A stretch of DNA of 59,797 bases from Trichomonas tenax. Its lineage: Eukaryota > Parabasalia > Trichomonadida > Trichomonadidae. Below, piece after piece: positions 10,464 through 20,193 of this stretch. The translations under genes and the position numbers were made by a program. Numbering within the stretch: position 1 is the stretch's first letter; each line of letters starts with the position of its first letter. The notes under the pieces were generated by a model, which searched no databases, was not told the origin of the DNA, and saw only the letters and a list, made by a program, of their open reading frames with translations. The DNA lies in contig JALKBU010000218.1 in the NCBI GenBank assembly GCA_023091735.1, positions 1 to 59,797 on the forward strand, in the 5' to 3' direction.

Positions 10464-11103
10464 TGCAATAAAAAATAATGACTTTTAAATCTAAAATAAT
10501 CAAAACATACCCCCAGCAATGACATTTGAATTGGCAAATGTCCACATTACCGACGAATATAAGTTAGTCAAAATACAAATACTAATTAGCATATATAAGC
10601 AATCAAGGATCTATCTCAAAACTATTATATTTTCGGCAAATCTTCATTTTTACAAGTTCATATCAAGTAAAAATATAAAATTATATAATAGTATGTTTAG
10701 TGGATTGTGAATTAGCCAATAGATATTAATTCATGTATGCATTATTTTTCCAAAGTAAATAGGATGTATAAATCATAATAGTTAGAAATTTTGTTATAAA
10801 CTTTGTCAATTTCCAAAACCCTCTTAAGTATAGCTTAAGTGTTATGGGTATATAACACTGTATAAATTATAGCCTTTCATTTTTCCTGCTTCACAAATGA
10901 TATTCACCTATGATTTCATGATATTAGAAATCCTATAATCATTAGATATTTATATGATTTATTTAGAATATATCATAGAAATTATAGCATTGTAGATGTT
11001 TTATGTGGTATTCGGCAAAAATATTGTTTAGATGATGAGATAATTGAAGAAAAAGATCGAGGATTGAAAATGTCACTTTTCGTTTTGGCAAAATTGAACT
11101 CAA
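10464..11103. other. Intergenic between divergent MIF4G and SF3B3 genes
   Basis: No gene is supported. Two adjoining small hairpins occur at 10823-10859: cttaag/cttaag (10823-10839) and agtgttat/ataacact (10838-10859). The segment just before 11104 contains tgtcacttttcg, a TCA-pyrimidine context that could be the initiator of SF3B3. Confidence 0.45.
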
Positions 11104-14100
11104 ATGATTCGTCTTTATCACTCAGTGATACAGCCTCCTCAGCATGTGAAATGTTGTGCTGTCGGCAAGTTTACTGGGACTTCTAATCCTGATTATGACG
11201 AAATCGCTGTAAGTCTCGGAACATATATTTCAATCTTCGCACAAATTCAAATGGAGCAGGATATCATGAAGCAAATCGTCACCGAACCGATGTACGCTCA
11301 CGTTTTCAGTCTTTCGACGCTCTCTCCCACAGAATCAGAGAAAGATTATTTAGTCGTGATGTCTGATGCGGCTAACATCGTCATATTCGATCTCACGGGC
11401 TGCACCTTCAAGCCGATCATCAACCTACCGTATGGAAGAATCGGACTTCGAAGAGTCGAGCCAGGATATTATTTGTCTGTTTCTCCGTGTGGCCGTGCAA
11501 TTCTTGCCTCAGCAATCGAGAAATTCAAGATTGCATGGTCCGTTACTACTGACAGCAAAAATCTACCAACTTTATCATCACCACTCGAAAACTCAAGAAG
11601 CAAAACATTTGTTTACAGCACAGTTGCGTTAGATGTTGGATATGACTCTCCAAAGTTCTGCTGCATTGAAGTGCACTTCAAACAGAATCCAGATGAGCCA
11701 GAAAGGCCATTCAATGCTGAAACAGAACCAAAGTATTTAACATTTTACCAACTCGATACAACAATCAATTTTCTTGCGAGATGCGGCAAAAAGGATGATG
11801 AGACACCACTGCCACCTACTGCATCACTCCTTGTTAGTGTTCCAGGCCCTCTTTACTCATATCCTGGTGGTGTTATCGTATGTTCACACGGAAAAATACA
11901 GTATTTCACAAACGATGGAGCAATGAAAGATGAAACCGAAATACCACATAGAGATGGTACAACAAGTATTGTTGTCTGCAGTGGCGCATTCTGCAGTTCC
12001 AATGGCTGGTTCATTCTCCTCCAAAATCAGTTTGGAGATTTGCTTTACACTAAGATCCAAAACAACTCAAAGATCCAATGCCAATACTTTGATACAGTTC
12101 CAGTTGCTTCTTCACTCGCAATCACTAATCAAGGTACTCTTTGCGTTTTCGGTGAATCCTGCAGTAATAACTTCTATTTCGTTACTGGTGCTTGTGAGGA
12201 TGTTGAAGAAGGTTACATCGAAGCAGTTTTCGAGCCAAGGAATGAATTAGCAAATCTCGATGGCTTTGAAGAACATAACTCAATGGCGAGACTCACAAAG
12301 TTAATTACAGTCCCATCAACACGTGGAAGTGCTTCCGGTGATATTTTGACAATTCACGGAACTGGATCGCGTTCTACATTCAAAGTCACAAGAAAAGGAA
12401 TGCCAGTAAGAGTTCTCAAGTCTATCGAGATTGGTGGTGGATCATCGTTTGTCAAAGCCATAAAGAGAGATCCACTTGATGAATTTGATGTTTACATTTT
12501 CGTATCTAATGAAGCTTCAACAAGAGTTGTCGAGTTCTTTGAAGAAACAAGAGAGTTAAAGGATACAGAATCGACCTTCTTCGTTACTGATACTCGAACA
12601 ATCGATGTTTTCGTTTTACCAGCATTTGGCTGTTCTTCAATTGCTCAAGTTCACTCGAAGGGTATCAGAGTTGTTGAGCAAGGAAAAACTCATGACTGGT
12701 CACGAGGCGATGATACAACAGTCAAGCATGTCACAGCAAATCCACAACAGCTTGCAATCGTATTCTCTGATAACACAATTGCTCTCTTCGAAACTGATGA
12801 TCGCGCTTTACCAAATGAAGTTTCATCACATCGCATTCCAGATATCGCAGGTAATATATCTGCTATTGCGCTTCCTCAGCCACCAGAAGGTGTCCGCTAC
12901 ATGCCATGGCTCGCTGTTGCAGCAGAAAGTGATGGAATGACTGTCATCTATATTGTCAATATATCAAAAACAACTGAGCAGTGGAGTATTTCAGCTCGCC
13001 AAATCCTTGAGCGCCCTGTTACAGCTATGACATTCACTTTCGTTCCAGGTGTTGGCCATATTTTGCATATTGGTCATCATGAGGGCCTTTTAACACGAAC
13101 AACTCTTGATGATACAACAGGCACGCTTGATAATGTGCAATTGAAGTTCCTCGGAAACGCTCCTGTTAGCTTCTCCCCTTGTCTCGTCTCAGGACGTTCT
13201 GCACTTCTCATTAATGCTGCAACGCCATGGATTGGAAAAGGATTCACTCTTACTCAGCTTTCCTCTCAGCCATTTGTATCTTCATGCCAATACAAAGCAC
13301 CTTTCTTCATCGATGATGGCTTTATTGGAATCACAAAGAACACAATGGTTTTGTTCTATACACCAGACAAAAACATTTTGATCGATACACAAACTCTTAG
13401 TTTACCACTATCTCCTCGACAAATAGTCCCAATACCAGAATCGACATATGTCTGTATTCTCTGCAGCGATCTCATCATCGGAAAATGGCGCTCGACTGCA
13501 ACACTCGTCAACTATGAAAACATGACAATGACACAAAGCATGGAATTCCCAGAAGGAATCATGATTGCATCTGCTTGTTTCTTAACGAAATACAATCTCA
13601 TTGCATGCGGTGCCGCAAAGAATTTGTCTTTCTTCCCGAAGAAATGTGATGGAGGCTGTGTTCTCTTGCTTAGTGTCGGAAACGGCATTCCGGAGATTGT
13701 CCAGACGACAGATTTCGAAGACATTCCACAAACTGTTGCATCATTCGGTGATTTCATGCTTATGGGACTTCAGGATACATTGATGGTCCTTAAGCTTGGC
13801 CGCACTAAACTCTTGAAGAAGAGCTGCTCTAAGTCATTCCCACACTGCATAAACTTCATCACTTCTTTCGGAACGAGAATTATTGTTGGAGATGCTGCAG
13901 AATCATTCCACTTCGTCAGGTTTGACCGCGATGAAGATATTTTGTCACTATTTGCTGATGACATGACAGCGCGTCATCCTCTCTGCTCTATCGGTCTCGA
14001 TAGATCTACTGTTTGCTGCGGAGATAAGTTTGGCTCATTCTGCATCCTCAGACTGCCAGAGGATATCAGCGATGAGGCCGAAGTTGATCCGTCAGAAGTT

Positions 14101-14526
14101 GGCCATGCATTCGAGAGTGAGAAGTTCCCTGGTGCAAGAAACAAACTCGAGTTATCAAACTTCTATCATATCGGTTGTCCAATAACAGGTTTGTCTCTCA
14201 CACAAGGTGAGTTTGAGAATCAGGCTCTTGTTTATGGAACCGTTGATGGAGAGATTGGACTTTTCATTCCTTTGAAAACTGACACAGATGCCCATTTGTT
14301 CAGACAATTAGAAGATGAAATCAGAAAACTCAAGAAGTCTCCACTCGGACGTTCACATGAGATGTTTAGATCATACTATGCACCTGTTAAATTCGTTCAG
14401 GATTCATCACTTCTCAGCGCATACATGGAACTTAAGAGCGATGTCCAGAAGCAAATCGCCGAAAAACTCAAAGTCAAGCCATTCGATTTATCAAGGCTCC
14501 TCGCAAAAGTCGAGTCCATGATCTAA
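11104..14526 (+). CDS. SF3B3: Splicing factor 3B subunit 3 (SF3b130)
   Basis: The protein has 1140 residues, close to the ~1200 usual for the family. It is collinear with SF3B3 throughout: an N-terminal propeller segment with the G-R-A-I-L-A-S-A-I-E-K-F-K equivalent near residue 140, then SSPLENSRSKTFVYSTVALD, YFDTVPVASSLAI near 335, and the C-terminal CPSF_A domain (~800-1110) with FADDMTARHPL and FRSYYAPVKF. The family forms three beta-propellers and a helical end. It is a core U2 snRNP SF3b subunit that clamps SF3B1 at the branch site. The related DDB1 and CPSF160 are less likely, because the C-terminal FADD...CGDKFGSFCILRLP block is the SF3B3 version. It shows that spliceosomal machinery is kept although no gene in this window shows an intron. 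Confidence 0.95.
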   Translation: MIRLYHSVIQPPQHVKCCAVGKFTGTSNPDYDEIAVSLGTYISIFAQIQMEQDIMKQIVTEPMYAHVFSLSTLSPTESEKDYLVVMSDAANIVIFDLTGCTFKPIINLPYGRIGLRRVEPGYYLSVSPCGRAILASAIEKFKIAWSVTTDSKNLPTLSSPLENSRSKTFVYSTVALDVGYDSPKFCCIEVHFKQNPDEPERPFNAETEPKYLTFYQLDTTINFLARCGKKDDETPLPPTASLLVSVPGPLYSYPGGVIVCSHGKIQYFTNDGAMKDETEIPHRDGTTSIVVCSGAFCSSNGWFILLQNQFGDLLYTKIQNNSKIQCQYFDTVPVASSLAITNQGTLCVFGESCSNNFYFVTGACEDVEEGYIEAVFEPRNELANLDGFEEHNSMARLTKLITVPSTRGSASGDILTIHGTGSRSTFKVTRKGMPVRVLKSIEIGGGSSFVKAIKRDPLDEFDVYIFVSNEASTRVVEFFEETRELKDTESTFFVTDTRTIDVFVLPAFGCSSIAQVHSKGIRVVEQGKTHDWSRGDDTTVKHVTANPQQLAIVFSDNTIALFETDDRALPNEVSSHRIPDIAGNISAIALPQPPEGVRYMPWLAVAAESDGMTVIYIVNISKTTEQWSISARQILERPVTAMTFTFVPGVGHILHIGHHEGLLTRTTLDDTTGTLDNVQLKFLGNAPVSFSPCLVSGRSALLINAATPWIGKGFTLTQLSSQPFVSSCQYKAPFFIDDGFIGITKNTMVLFYTPDKNILIDTQTLSLPLSPRQIVPIPESTYVCILCSDLIIGKWRSTATLVNYENMTMTQSMEFPEGIMIASACFLTKYNLIACGAAKNLSFFPKKCDGGCVLLLSVGNGIPEIVQTTDFEDIPQTVASFGDFMLMGLQDTLMVLKLGRTKLLKKSCSKSFPHCINFITSFGTRIIVGDAAESFHFVRFDRDEDILSLFADDMTARHPLCSIGLDRSTVCCGDKFGSFCILRLPEDISDEAEVDPSEVGHAFESEKFPGARNKLELSNFYHIGCPITGLSLTQGEFENQALVYGTVDGEIGLFIPLKTDTDAHLFRQLEDEIRKLKKSPLGRSHEMFRSYYAPVKFVQDSSLLSAYMELKSDVQKQIAEKLKVKPFDLSRLLAKVESMI

Positions 14527-14574
14527 TCCTCTAAGATAATATATCTTTTTATTATGACTGAGGAAGATCATTTT

Positions 14575-14629
14575 CACATGTAAAATATAGATTTTGTTTT
14601 TTATTTGTCATAAATATTTGACATGTAAA
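14575..14629. promoter_or_regulatory. Two ACATGTAAA motifs upstream of TAF6
   Basis: CACATGTAAA lies at 14575-14584 and TTGACATGTAAA at 14618-14629, in the 194-base gap between SF3B3 and TAF6. Two further TGACA words follow before the start codon. They belong to the recurrent intergenic motif of this window. Confidence 0.4.
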
Positions 14630-14720
14630 TTTGATTTTGCTGTGTAATCAATGATTTTAGTGTTTATTTGACAGAAAAATATTTATGTGACAAAAAATAT
14701 TGGCGGTTTTTAGAAAAAAA

Positions 14721-15935
14721 ATGAGTGATGCATCGATTGCTGCTGTTCAAGCGGCCGCGAATGCACTTGGAATTCAATTTGTGAGGCCAGACGTTGCACA
14801 AGGACTCGCTCAAGATGCAGAAGTGAGAATTAGCCAGATAATTCAGCCAATTGTTTTATTAAAACGCATGACAAACTCGAAAAAGCTTACATGCGAGCAC
14901 ATTAACGCTCTTCTTCCATACTTCCAACAGCCAAAGCTTCTCGGTTATTCTGAAAAAGAAAAATACGATATCGAACAAAGAACTACACCAGACAAATCAA
15001 CAGTCTATTTCATGAAAGACACAACAGCTCCTCTCCAATCAATCACTCAGGAGATAACAAAAGAGAACCAGAGAGTGAATCATTTCCGTTTCCATTGGAA
15101 AATGGTCAATGGAACGAAATTTGACGAAGCATCTCTCAAAACTACATATAATGGCGATAAAACAAGCGTTGTCGCCCCAATAACATCGATATTCTCAAAT
15201 CAATACGCGCAGCAAAATGATTTTTCAATAAAAAGCGAAAATACGAAGAATTTTATCTCTGAGGAGCTCATTTACTACTTCACCGATGCAACAGACCTCA
15301 TTTGTTCAGATAATTGTCCATCGCAAGAAACAGTTTATCCAAAGCTTAGAACAGACATTGGAACAGCTCCGCTTCTTCCTTTCTTCCTCAAATTCTTCTT
15401 CGCACAGATCGCAGACAACTTAAACAACTCTTTGAGAATGCTCGCTGTTGCTCAGTCTTCTCTCGCTTTAGTGAACAACAATTTCCTTCCTATTTCGATA
15501 TACGTGCACCCATTCCTCAAGATTGCATTCACATTATCACAGAAGACAGTTATCTCAGACGCAATAATTAACGATAAATATATTCGTGAAATCGGCGGTG
15601 AAATCATCATTTCACTCATCAAGAAAGCAGGATCTGAGTATCCGGGAATCCGTACAGAGATATATAACCAATTAATTAACGTGATTTTCCAGCCCGAATT
15701 TTGTTATCCAATTTTATACGGTGCTCTCTACACAATGCTTAATATAGACGATGATGCATTCAAATCTGTTATCCAGTATGTCAAAATCATTGCTGAGAAG
15801 TGTTTGGATGATTCACAAGTCGATGAATACGCAGATGCGACACACAAAATGATCAAGGAGGTCATCAGGAAGTATACAGCAACACATTCGACTATTGAAA
15901 AGAAAGTATCTGAAATATTGAAGAATTTCCCTTAA
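14721..15935 (+). CDS. TAF6: TFIID subunit TAF6 (histone-fold)
   Basis: The protein has 404 residues. Residues ~3-70 are a histone fold of the TAF6 kind: S-I-A-A-V-Q-A-A-A-N-A-L-G-I, then L-A-Q-D-A-E-V-R-I-S-Q-I-I-Q-P and K-K-L-T-C-E-H-I-N, followed by the family's L-G-Y element. Residues ~210-395 match the TAF6 C-terminal HEAT-repeat domain (LPFFLKFFFAQIADNL, then YVHPFLKIAFTL). TAF6 pairs with TAF9 in TFIID and SAGA-type complexes. The start is the ATG at 14721; the open frame extends seven codons upstream only through a TTG. This is notable because trichomonads have a divergent transcription-initiation apparatus. Confidence 0.88.
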   Translation: MSDASIAAVQAAANALGIQFVRPDVAQGLAQDAEVRISQIIQPIVLLKRMTNSKKLTCEHINALLPYFQQPKLLGYSEKEKYDIEQRTTPDKSTVYFMKDTTAPLQSITQEITKENQRVNHFRFHWKMVNGTKFDEASLKTTYNGDKTSVVAPITSIFSNQYAQQNDFSIKSENTKNFISEELIYYFTDATDLICSDNCPSQETVYPKLRTDIGTAPLLPFFLKFFFAQIADNLNNSLRMLAVAQSSLALVNNNFLPISIYVHPFLKIAFTLSQKTVISDAIINDKYIREIGGEIIISLIKKAGSEYPGIRTEIYNQLINVIFQPEFCYPILYGALYTMLNIDDDAFKSVIQYVKIIAEKCLDDSQVDEYADATHKMIKEVIRKYTATHSTIEKKVSEILKNFP

Positions 15936-16074
15936 AATCACGATAATATTTTGTTTTCTTATTATAAAATCATAGTTTTATGGTAACTTTTGATTCCTAT
16001 TTCTACTTTCAAAAATCTCAATTTACGTGACAGATTTTTGTTAAAAAGTGAACGTTTAAAATTTTATTAAAATC

Positions 16075-17265
16075 ATGAAATTATCGAAGAAAGATATCAC
16101 AGAGACGTGTAAAAGCCTTGGGATTAGTAATGCTGATATTATATTCGACAATCAAAAGAAATTCACAACAATGCTAGACTTAGTCTTTAATTTCGTCCAA
16201 AAATTAGTTGATTATCCTGAACATTCTTACAAACTTCCAAAATTCGCGCCAAGATCTGAACCCATTCCTGATATTTACGTACAGGGCATCGAATTTCTCA
16301 ACAAAAGTTTATTATTACACAATATAACAAACTCTTTAAATCTTAATCCGTTTGGAATCGGAAACTATCACAGTGAGAAGTACCTTATCAAGTTCTTTAC
16401 TAACATCATCAATTTAGGCAGGTTTAATATAATGTACGTGCAATCTGAACAAAACGCTGCGCGCGAGAAAATGTCTGTTGTCACAGAGCACCTCAACCAA
16501 GTTGAAATGCAACGCAACCAAATTCTTGAAGAAGCACAAAAGAAAGAACAATCTTTGAACGAAATGAACTCTGATGACATAGATAGTAAATATGAAGCAC
16601 TTATATCAGCTATAGACAAGCAACAGAAGAAGATTGATGCATTAAAACAGAAAAATGAAGCACAAAATTTCGAAATTCAAAAGAAAACGCATGAAATAGA
16701 AGATAATAGATCAGAAATAGAGAGAATCAGGCAAGAAATCAAGTCTTTTGATGAAATTTTGAATATAAAACCTGATGAAATCCTTCAAAAACTCGAAAAC
16801 GCAAAATCAAATCTCGAGATCGCAAAAAGGACAACAAACTCAATGACAGACATGCGCAACATGATCAAAGACAATCTCGATTCTTTCAAGCAGTTCTACA
16901 ACATATTCCACGCCAACAGAGATGAATTCCAGAAGTACAAAAACAGAGTTGAAAAGCAGAAAGATGTTGATATGCTCGCGAAACTTATCGATGAAAAAAG
17001 AGAAAGTTTGAACAGCCTTAGACACCTCGTTCAGGATCTGAGAGATAGGAAAGATGCACAGTATGAGAGCGCCAATAAGAAAATGGAAATTGATTCAAAG
17101 ATTAAAACAAAAATCACCAATCTCAAGAAGAAACTGAAACTTGCAAAAGAAGGTCATAGAAAAGACCTAAATAGCATTAGATATCAAATAGAAGATATCA
17201 GAACACAGCTTGATTCTTTCAATAGAGATGTTTGGAAAATGATGAGTGGAATAAACGAAATCTAA
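16075..17265 (+). CDS. NUF2: Kinetochore protein NUF2 (Ndc80 complex)
   Basis: The protein has 396 residues. The first ~120 fit the NUF2 calponin-homology head: it begins LSKKDITETCKSLGIS, and the head ends with the conserved F-x-x-x-I-I-N-x-x-R-F signature (KFFTNIINLGRFN, about 104-116). Residues ~125-390 are almost entirely heptad coiled coil rich in E, K, Q and I, with no globular C-terminal domain. This is the NUF2 layout, slightly shorter than the ~450 residues of animals and yeast. The protein would pair with NDC80 to bind spindle microtubules at kinetochores. Assignment rests on head-motif pattern and architecture, not on strong local identity. Confidence 0.75.
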   Translation: MKLSKKDITETCKSLGISNADIIFDNQKKFTTMLDLVFNFVQKLVDYPEHSYKLPKFAPRSEPIPDIYVQGIEFLNKSLLLHNITNSLNLNPFGIGNYHSEKYLIKFFTNIINLGRFNIMYVQSEQNAAREKMSVVTEHLNQVEMQRNQILEEAQKKEQSLNEMNSDDIDSKYEALISAIDKQQKKIDALKQKNEAQNFEIQKKTHEIEDNRSEIERIRQEIKSFDEILNIKPDEILQKLENAKSNLEIAKRTTNSMTDMRNMIKDNLDSFKQFYNIFHANRDEFQKYKNRVEKQKDVDMLAKLIDEKRESLNSLRHLVQDLRDRKDAQYESANKKMEIDSKIKTKITNLKKKLKLAKEGHRKDLNSIRYQIEDIRTQLDSFNRDVWKMMSGINEI

Positions 17266-17414
17266 TTGTTTTTTGTGTTAAAAAATATATCAATGTTTTT
17301 TAGATAATTTTGTAATCATTTCGTCCCATAATTCTTCGCAGGTAATATTACCAAGTTTGATATTATACTTCTAACTCAGCTCATCAACCATATATCGATT
17401 TGTCATTAAAGGTT

Positions 17415-17645
17415 TTGACATGTAAAATCTTAAAATGCCATGTAAAAAATAATTTATCGTGTAAATTTTTATATTTCTCTATTTTTCTCACTTGGCTGAA
17501 GAAATAGCTACAATTTGTGTATGCTATGAATGTTCCCAAAGTTTTGTGTGACGAAAAGTGATATAAAAGTGATATTAACTGACATGTAAAGTTGTCGGAA
17601 TCTCTAGTTTTATGTGTCAAAATATTAATATTTTTGACATGTAAA
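17415..17645. promoter_or_regulatory. Cluster of ACATGTAAA motifs downstream of NUF2
   Basis: TTGACATGTAAA occurs at 17415-17426 and 17634-17645, TGACATGTAAA at 17580-17590, and a shortened gccatgtaaaa at 17437-17447. All are in the same orientation. Role unknown. Confidence 0.4.
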
Positions 17646-17693
17646 GTCATATAATCATCATTCAAGTTATGTATTAGTTTTTATTTCAAAATC

Positions 17694-17780
17694 GCGTCTG
17701 ACAGGAAGAACTGGGGACTACATTGACACAGGTACCACGCATGTTAGTAGCTAAACTTACAGATCTTCCTTTCATACGCC
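17694..17780. repeat. Diverged inverted repeat (stem about 20 bp)
   Basis: gcgtctgacaggaagaactg pairs with cagatcttcctttcatacgc near 17761-17779, with about three mismatches over 20 positions and a loop of about 46 bases. The left arm is also similar in sequence to the right arm of the larger repeat at 17830-18007 (shared core aggaagaact), so the two look like related copies at different stages of decay. Confidence 0.65.
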
Positions 17781-17829
17781 ATCATTAAGAAATCAAGGAT
17801 TTCCACTTCAGAATGCCTCTGAAGAGCAA

Positions 17830-18007
17830 AATTAAATGCTTGATTGGGACAGGGAGCCAAGGTGCTAGCAATCCGGTCCACAGTTCTTCCTTTCAGAAGC
17901 ATTCTGTAGAGTAAATCGCTGATTATTTCGAAAACCGAGTCTGAAAGGAAGAACTGTGGACTGGATTGCTAGCACCTTGGCTACCAGTTCCAATCAAGCA
18001 CTTAATT
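17830..18007. repeat. Long near-perfect inverted repeat, 71-bp arms, 36-base loop
   Basis: The arms are 17830-17900 and 17937-18007. They match at about 64-65 of 71 positions, and several of the differences would form G-U pairs in RNA. The core agccaaggtgctagcaatcc is perfect. No open frame covers it. It could be a foldback/MITE-type element or the source of a long hairpin RNA. Confidence 0.9.
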
Positions 18008-18516
18008 TTTTTTTCAAAGTATATTTAAACAAATATAGGATATCATTCTTCCAATAATCATTTATAATCACATGCCACGTAAATGTTTATTTGTCAAATA
18101 TTCATATTTACATGTCAGAAAATATCATTTTTTCGGTACGCAACAGTTCCCAAAGTTATGGCTTCAAAATCTTGTTCTTCAGATCAGAAATCCATAGAAA
18201 TTGATACTTGACGTGTAAAATTTTGAATTAACATGTTTTAATTTTGTGAAAAATGGAATCTATGAATGATGTTATGTCCAATTATCATGTTTTGGCAAAA
18301 ATCAAGGTTACTTTTTTTCTCCGGCTCAAATCTGGAAGGTTACACCTTGATATTCTTCATACACAGAACGAAGCATTGCCACAAAAGTGAGTAAATTTGT
18401 CTTTTTCATATTGAAAGCTTTCTGAGCGAAATTTTCGGCTCACGAGCTTTTTGTTTTCAAGCAGAAACCAAACCCAAAAAATTAAAAAAAAATTATTAAC
18501 AAACCGATTTCATATA

Positions 18517-19929
18517 ATGAATCCTGTGAAAAATATCGTGTGCGTTGGTGCCGGATATGTTGGCGGCCCCACGATGGCTGTCATCGCCGAAAAATGCCCG
18601 CATATCAAAATCACTGTTGTCGACATTGACGAACGCAAGATCAAAGCCTGGCAAAATGGTCCATTACCGATCAAAGAGCCGCATCTTGAGGAAATTGTTA
18701 ACATCTCCAGGGGCCGCAACCTCTTCTTCTCCACCGATCTTGAGACTCACATCTCGCAGGCGGACTTAATTTTCATCGCTGTCGGCACACCGACGAAGAT
18801 CTTGGGCGTTGGCGCTGGCAAGGCCGCTCTCATTGATTACGTTGAGTCCGCTGCCCGTACAATCGGTAAATATGCCAAGCATTCAACAATTATCGTCGAA
18901 AAGTCAACAGTTCCTGTCGGCGTTTCACGCTCTATCAAGACAGTCCTCAACTCGAACTCCGCAGATGGAATCAAGTTCCAGATTCTCTCTAACCCAGAGT
19001 TTCTTGCTGAAGGCACTGCAATCAACGATTTGCACAACCCAGATAGAATTTTGATCGGTCACGAGCTCACACCAGAGGGTGAAGCCGCTGCTAAGGTCCT
19101 TATCGATGTCTATGCTAACTGGGTTCCACGCGAAAAGATCCTCACAGTCAATGTTTGGTCTTCTGAGCTCTCCAAGCTCACAGCCAACGCTTTCCTCGCA
19201 CAGAGAATCTCATCAATCAACACAATCTCTGCTATCTGCGAGAAAACAGGTGCAAATGTTAACGAAGTCGCTCACGCCATCGGTTTGGACACCCGTATTG
19301 GCTCGAAGTTCCTCAAGGCATCTGTCGGTTTCGGTGGCTCCTGCTTCCAGAAGGATGTCTTGAATCTTTCTTATATTGCCGAATCTCTCGGTTTGAGTGA
19401 GGTCTCCAAGTACTGGCTCTCCGTCGTCGAGATGAACAACTGGCAGCGCCGCCGCTTCGTTCACGATGTTATCCACACAATGTTCGACACACTCCAGAAC
19501 AAGAAGATCTGTGTCTACGGCTTTGCTTTCAAGGCTGACACAGGCGACACACGCGAGTCTTCAGCCATCGCTGTCATCGATATGCTCCTCGCTGAGAACG
19601 CTAAGGTCGCTATCTACGACCCACAGGTTCTTCACGAACAGATGATATTCGATCTCAAGGAAATCAACCCAGGTAACACACAGGCCCGTCTCGATAAGCT
19701 TGTTACTATCTACGACGACCCATACGAGTGTGCCAAGGAGTCCCACGCCATCCTTATCATGACAGAGTGGAAGGAATTCATTACATACGACTACAAGCGC
19801 ATCTACGACAGCATGTGGAAGCCAGCTTTCGTTTTCGACGGCAGAAACATTCTTGATCGTGATATGCTTCGCAAGATTGGTTACTGCACACACGGTATCG
19901 GTGTTTCGCCAGATAGCCTTGCACAATAA
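18517..19929 (+). CDS. UGDH: UDP-glucose 6-dehydrogenase
   Basis: The protein has 470 residues and makes UDP-glucuronate from UDP-glucose with two NAD+. The Rossmann fingerprint GAGYVGGPT is near residue 10. NPEFLAEGTAI and the central helix SSELSKLTANAFLAQRIS are present. The catalytic cysteine is Cys276 in GFGGSCFQKD. The C-terminal domain has GFAFKADTGDTRES. The sequence is of the eukaryotic type, not bacterial, over its whole length. UDP-glucuronate feeds surface glycans, including UDP-xylose. The ATG at 18517 is chosen over a TTG-initiated extension at 18451 because it sits right before the dinucleotide-binding strand and after an initiator-like ttcatata. Codons ending in C or G are favoured compared with most neighbours, as in a highly expressed gene. 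Confidence 0.96.
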   Translation: MNPVKNIVCVGAGYVGGPTMAVIAEKCPHIKITVVDIDERKIKAWQNGPLPIKEPHLEEIVNISRGRNLFFSTDLETHISQADLIFIAVGTPTKILGVGAGKAALIDYVESAARTIGKYAKHSTIIVEKSTVPVGVSRSIKTVLNSNSADGIKFQILSNPEFLAEGTAINDLHNPDRILIGHELTPEGEAAAKVLIDVYANWVPREKILTVNVWSSELSKLTANAFLAQRISSINTISAICEKTGANVNEVAHAIGLDTRIGSKFLKASVGFGGSCFQKDVLNLSYIAESLGLSEVSKYWLSVVEMNNWQRRRFVHDVIHTMFDTLQNKKICVYGFAFKADTGDTRESSAIAVIDMLLAENAKVAIYDPQVLHEQMIFDLKEINPGNTQARLDKLVTIYDDPYECAKESHAILIMTEWKEFITYDYKRIYDSMWKPAFVFDGRNILDRDMLRKIGYCTHGIGVSPDSLAQ

Positions 19930-20193
19930 ATCGAACGAAAGAATAAAATCTTTATAAACATGATCTACAAATTATCATTCTCTTTTCCCTTCATCACTAT
20001 CCCTAAAACATCTCTGAATTTTACTATTATGGCATAATTATTCAAAATATAATATAATTTTTATATCGATAATCAAATAAAGATCTTATTATAAGTTTCG
20101 TAAATGTATTTATTTAATGATTGGAAATTAGGTGATGATAAATAGATAATATTTTTCATTTCATTATAAACTTGGTAAAAAGAAAAACTTATT

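Larger units (their letters stand above)
17266..18516. other. Intergenic with inverted repeats and clustered ACATGT motifs
   Basis: No gene is supported over 1.25 kb. The interval holds at least six copies or near-copies of the ACATGT-type motif (17415-17426, 17437-17447, 17580-17590, 17634-17645, 18107-18117, 18208-18220) and two related inverted repeats (17694-17780 and 17830-18007), annotated separately. The 60 bases before the UDP-glucose dehydrogenase ATG end in tttcatata, an initiator-like TCA context. Confidence 0.6.
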
